From assembly GCF_036346855.1 (NCBI RefSeq), contig NZ_CP107842.1, positions 1 through 64,000 on the forward strand: a stretch of 64,000 bases of DNA, given 5' to 3'. Both the position numbers and the translations under genes were made by a program. This document shows positions 63,067 through 64,000 of this stretch, piece by piece. The stretch is from Streptomyces europaeiscabiei (GTDB lineage: Bacteria; Actinomycetota; Actinomycetes; Streptomycetales; Streptomycetaceae). Every line of letters begins with the position of its first letter. Position 1 is the stretch's first letter. The notes beneath the pieces were generated by a model. The model searched no databases and was not told where the DNA came from. It saw only the letters and a program-made list of their open reading frames with translations.

Positions 63067-63912
63067 TCATGACGGCTGCTCCTCGTGCTCGGCGAGTACG
63101 CGGTACAGGGTCGACCGGCCCACGCCGAGATCCCGCGCGATGGCGGTGACGGACTGAGGCGGGGTCCGCTTTCGGCGGGCCAGGGCGACGGCAAGAGCGT
63201 CGGCGTCGACCGAGCGGGGGCGGCCGCCGTACCGGCCGTTGGCCTCGGCCGTGGCCAGGCCGTCGAGACTGCGGCCCCGGATGAACTCGCGCTCGACCTC
63301 GGCAAACGCGGCGAACACGGTGAAGACGAGTTTCCCGGGGCCACGTGGGTCGTACACCCCGGCAAGCGGTCCTTGCAGGATCTCCAACCTGTTGCCGCGG
63401 TGCTCGATGTCCTGGGCACTGGTGATGAGTTCGAGGGTGTCCCGCCCGAGTCTGTCCAGCATGGTGACCGTCAGGATGTCGTTCGGCCGAAGAGCGGCCA
63501 GGGCCGCCTGGAACTGGGGCCGCGTCGGCTGGCGGGTGCTGATCGTCTCGACATAGAGCGGCTCGATGCACTGGGCCGCCCTCAACAGGCGTTCCTGTGT
63601 TTCGAGGTCTTGGCCGTGTCCGGAAACTCGTCCGTATCCGATGCGGTCGCCGGGCCGTTCGACGGCCGCCGACTGGACGTCGGGCTGCGGGATGACCCGC
63701 CATGCCTTGCCCGGTTGCCTGTCCTTCGGCACCCGGATCGGCGGGCCCGACCGCAGTACGGGCACTGTGTCGTACCGCACCGAGTGGTACGCCGTGGCAA
63801 CAGTGCCCGTCCGGGTACGGCACGGCGAGCCGGGCGGGACGCTACAGCGCGGGCACTCCTGGCGCTCGACCAGCGTGGCGCGCTCGGCCTCGCCCAGTTG
63901 TTCGCGGTTCAT
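63067..63912 (-). CDS. Serine recombinase (resolvase/invertase) with zinc-binding N-terminus (281 aa)
   Basis: ATG 63912. N-terminal CPRCSVPPGSPC, a zinc site, precedes the catalytic domain: IGYGRVSGHGQDLETQ (nucleophile Ser97), then LDRLGRDTLELITSAQDIEH and the E-helix region FAEVEREFIRGRSLDGLATA. The C-terminal HTH is SVTAIARDLGVGRSTLYRVL. The invertase/resolvase class acts as cut-and-rejoin on short sites. It could act on dispersed repeats in this window. N-terminal fusion with a zinc-ribbon is unusual. Confidence 0.85.
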   Translation of the reverse strand: MNREQLGEAERATLVERQECPRCSVPPGSPCRTRTGTVATAYHSVRYDTVPVLRSGPPIRVPKDRQPGKAWRVIPQPDVQSAAVERPGDRIGYGRVSGHGQDLETQERLLRAAQCIEPLYVETISTRQPTRPQFQAALAALRPNDILTVTMLDRLGRDTLELITSAQDIEHRGNRLEILQGPLAGVYDPRGPGKLVFTVFAAFAEVEREFIRGRSLDGLATAEANGRYGGRPRSVDADALAVALARRKRTPPQSVTAIARDLGVGRSTLYRVLAEHEEQPS

Positions 63913-64000
63913 CGCTCCGCCGAAACGGCATGGTGCTTACCCATCAACGCCTTCCCTGCCGGGCACGGCCCCGGGCTGGCGGTACAGGTTCGGGAGTCGC
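63913..64000 (-). other. Possible 3-prime end of a gene cut by the window edge
   Basis: On the minus strand a frame reads RLPNLYRQPGAVPGREGVDG and stops at TAA 63939-63937; another frame stops at 63945. Too short for a call. Confidence 0.25.

Noticed and set aside
1..64000. tRNA or rRNA genes, chromosome replication origin, or linear telomere
   Set aside because: No cloverleaf, rRNA-like segment, DnaA-box cluster or terminal palindrome set was recognised by eye; absence is not proof.

Overview
The window is GC-rich DNA (roughly 70 percent by eye) with Streptomyces-style genes: many GTG starts, GGAGG ribosome sites, PadR and XRE regulators, ECF sigma, Ku, and secreted or lamin-tail proteins. 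It reads as an accessory replicon, most likely a large Streptomyces plasmid (linear or circular) or a plasmid-like integrated element. No rRNA, tRNA, CRISPR array, telomere or core metabolic operon was recognised. At the left edge a primase-like replication gene runs out of the window beside two iteron-like repeats. At 51.7-53.4 kb there is a ParA/ParB-type pair followed by two large, nearly identical palindromes that could be its centromere.

Layout. 0-13.4 kb: about 19 small minus-strand genes (SprT-like metalloprotein, HTH proteins, lipoprotein, a protein with two ParB-like domains, many unknowns). They are served by three near-identical promoters and by recurrent G/C hairpin leaders. 13.9-17.1 kb: a secreted protein, then a PadR regulator with an operator and a membrane gene split by an IS3-family element. 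17.1-22 kb: a cassette carrying an FRG-domain gene, then an IS701-family element with a passenger ATPase gene. 22-30.9 kb: a RelE/DUF6247-like toxin-antitoxin set, an AbiV-like abortive infection protein, a DUF6615-like nuclease and several unknowns. 31-39.2 kb: three tyrosine recombinases, a degenerate copy of one of them, an orphan cobalamin riboswitch, and a Ser/Thr kinase with an almost identical 40-residue propeller repeat lying between two of the recombinases. 39.3-44.2 kb: ECF sigma, lamin-tail protein, zinc-ribbon protein and Ku. 44.3-51.4 kb: a recombinase-like gene whose last 435 bp are duplicated 6.2 kb away, flanking an XRE regulator, a 40-aa peptide gene and a STAND-like TPR ATPase. 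51.7-54.5 kb: partition genes and an Mrr-like nuclease. 55-58 kb: another cassette carrying a short-repeat membrane protein. 58.5-64 kb: a HAD/zeta-toxin operon, a gene-fragment scrapyard, a second short-repeat protein and a serine recombinase.

Most unusual feature. Six related terminal sequences (three left-type at 17.12, 47.70 and 55.27 kb; three right-type ending at 18.73, 22.01 and 57.52 kb) bound cassettes that begin TTATCTAGGG and end in a form of CCCTAGATAA. They contain repeated TGCCTnAC boxes, and most have large palindromes centred on TTCGGnCGAA. Removing the DNA between termini rebuilds an open reading frame at two independent loci (17.07-18.88 and 55.1-58.06 kb), and a third left end interrupts another small gene. 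Cargo genes (FRG protein, STAND/TPR ATPase, repeat membrane protein) look defence-like, and no transposase lies inside the cassettes. This looks like a family of non-autonomous mobile cargo cassettes. All functional names are from reading sequence and recalled family features; no database search was run.
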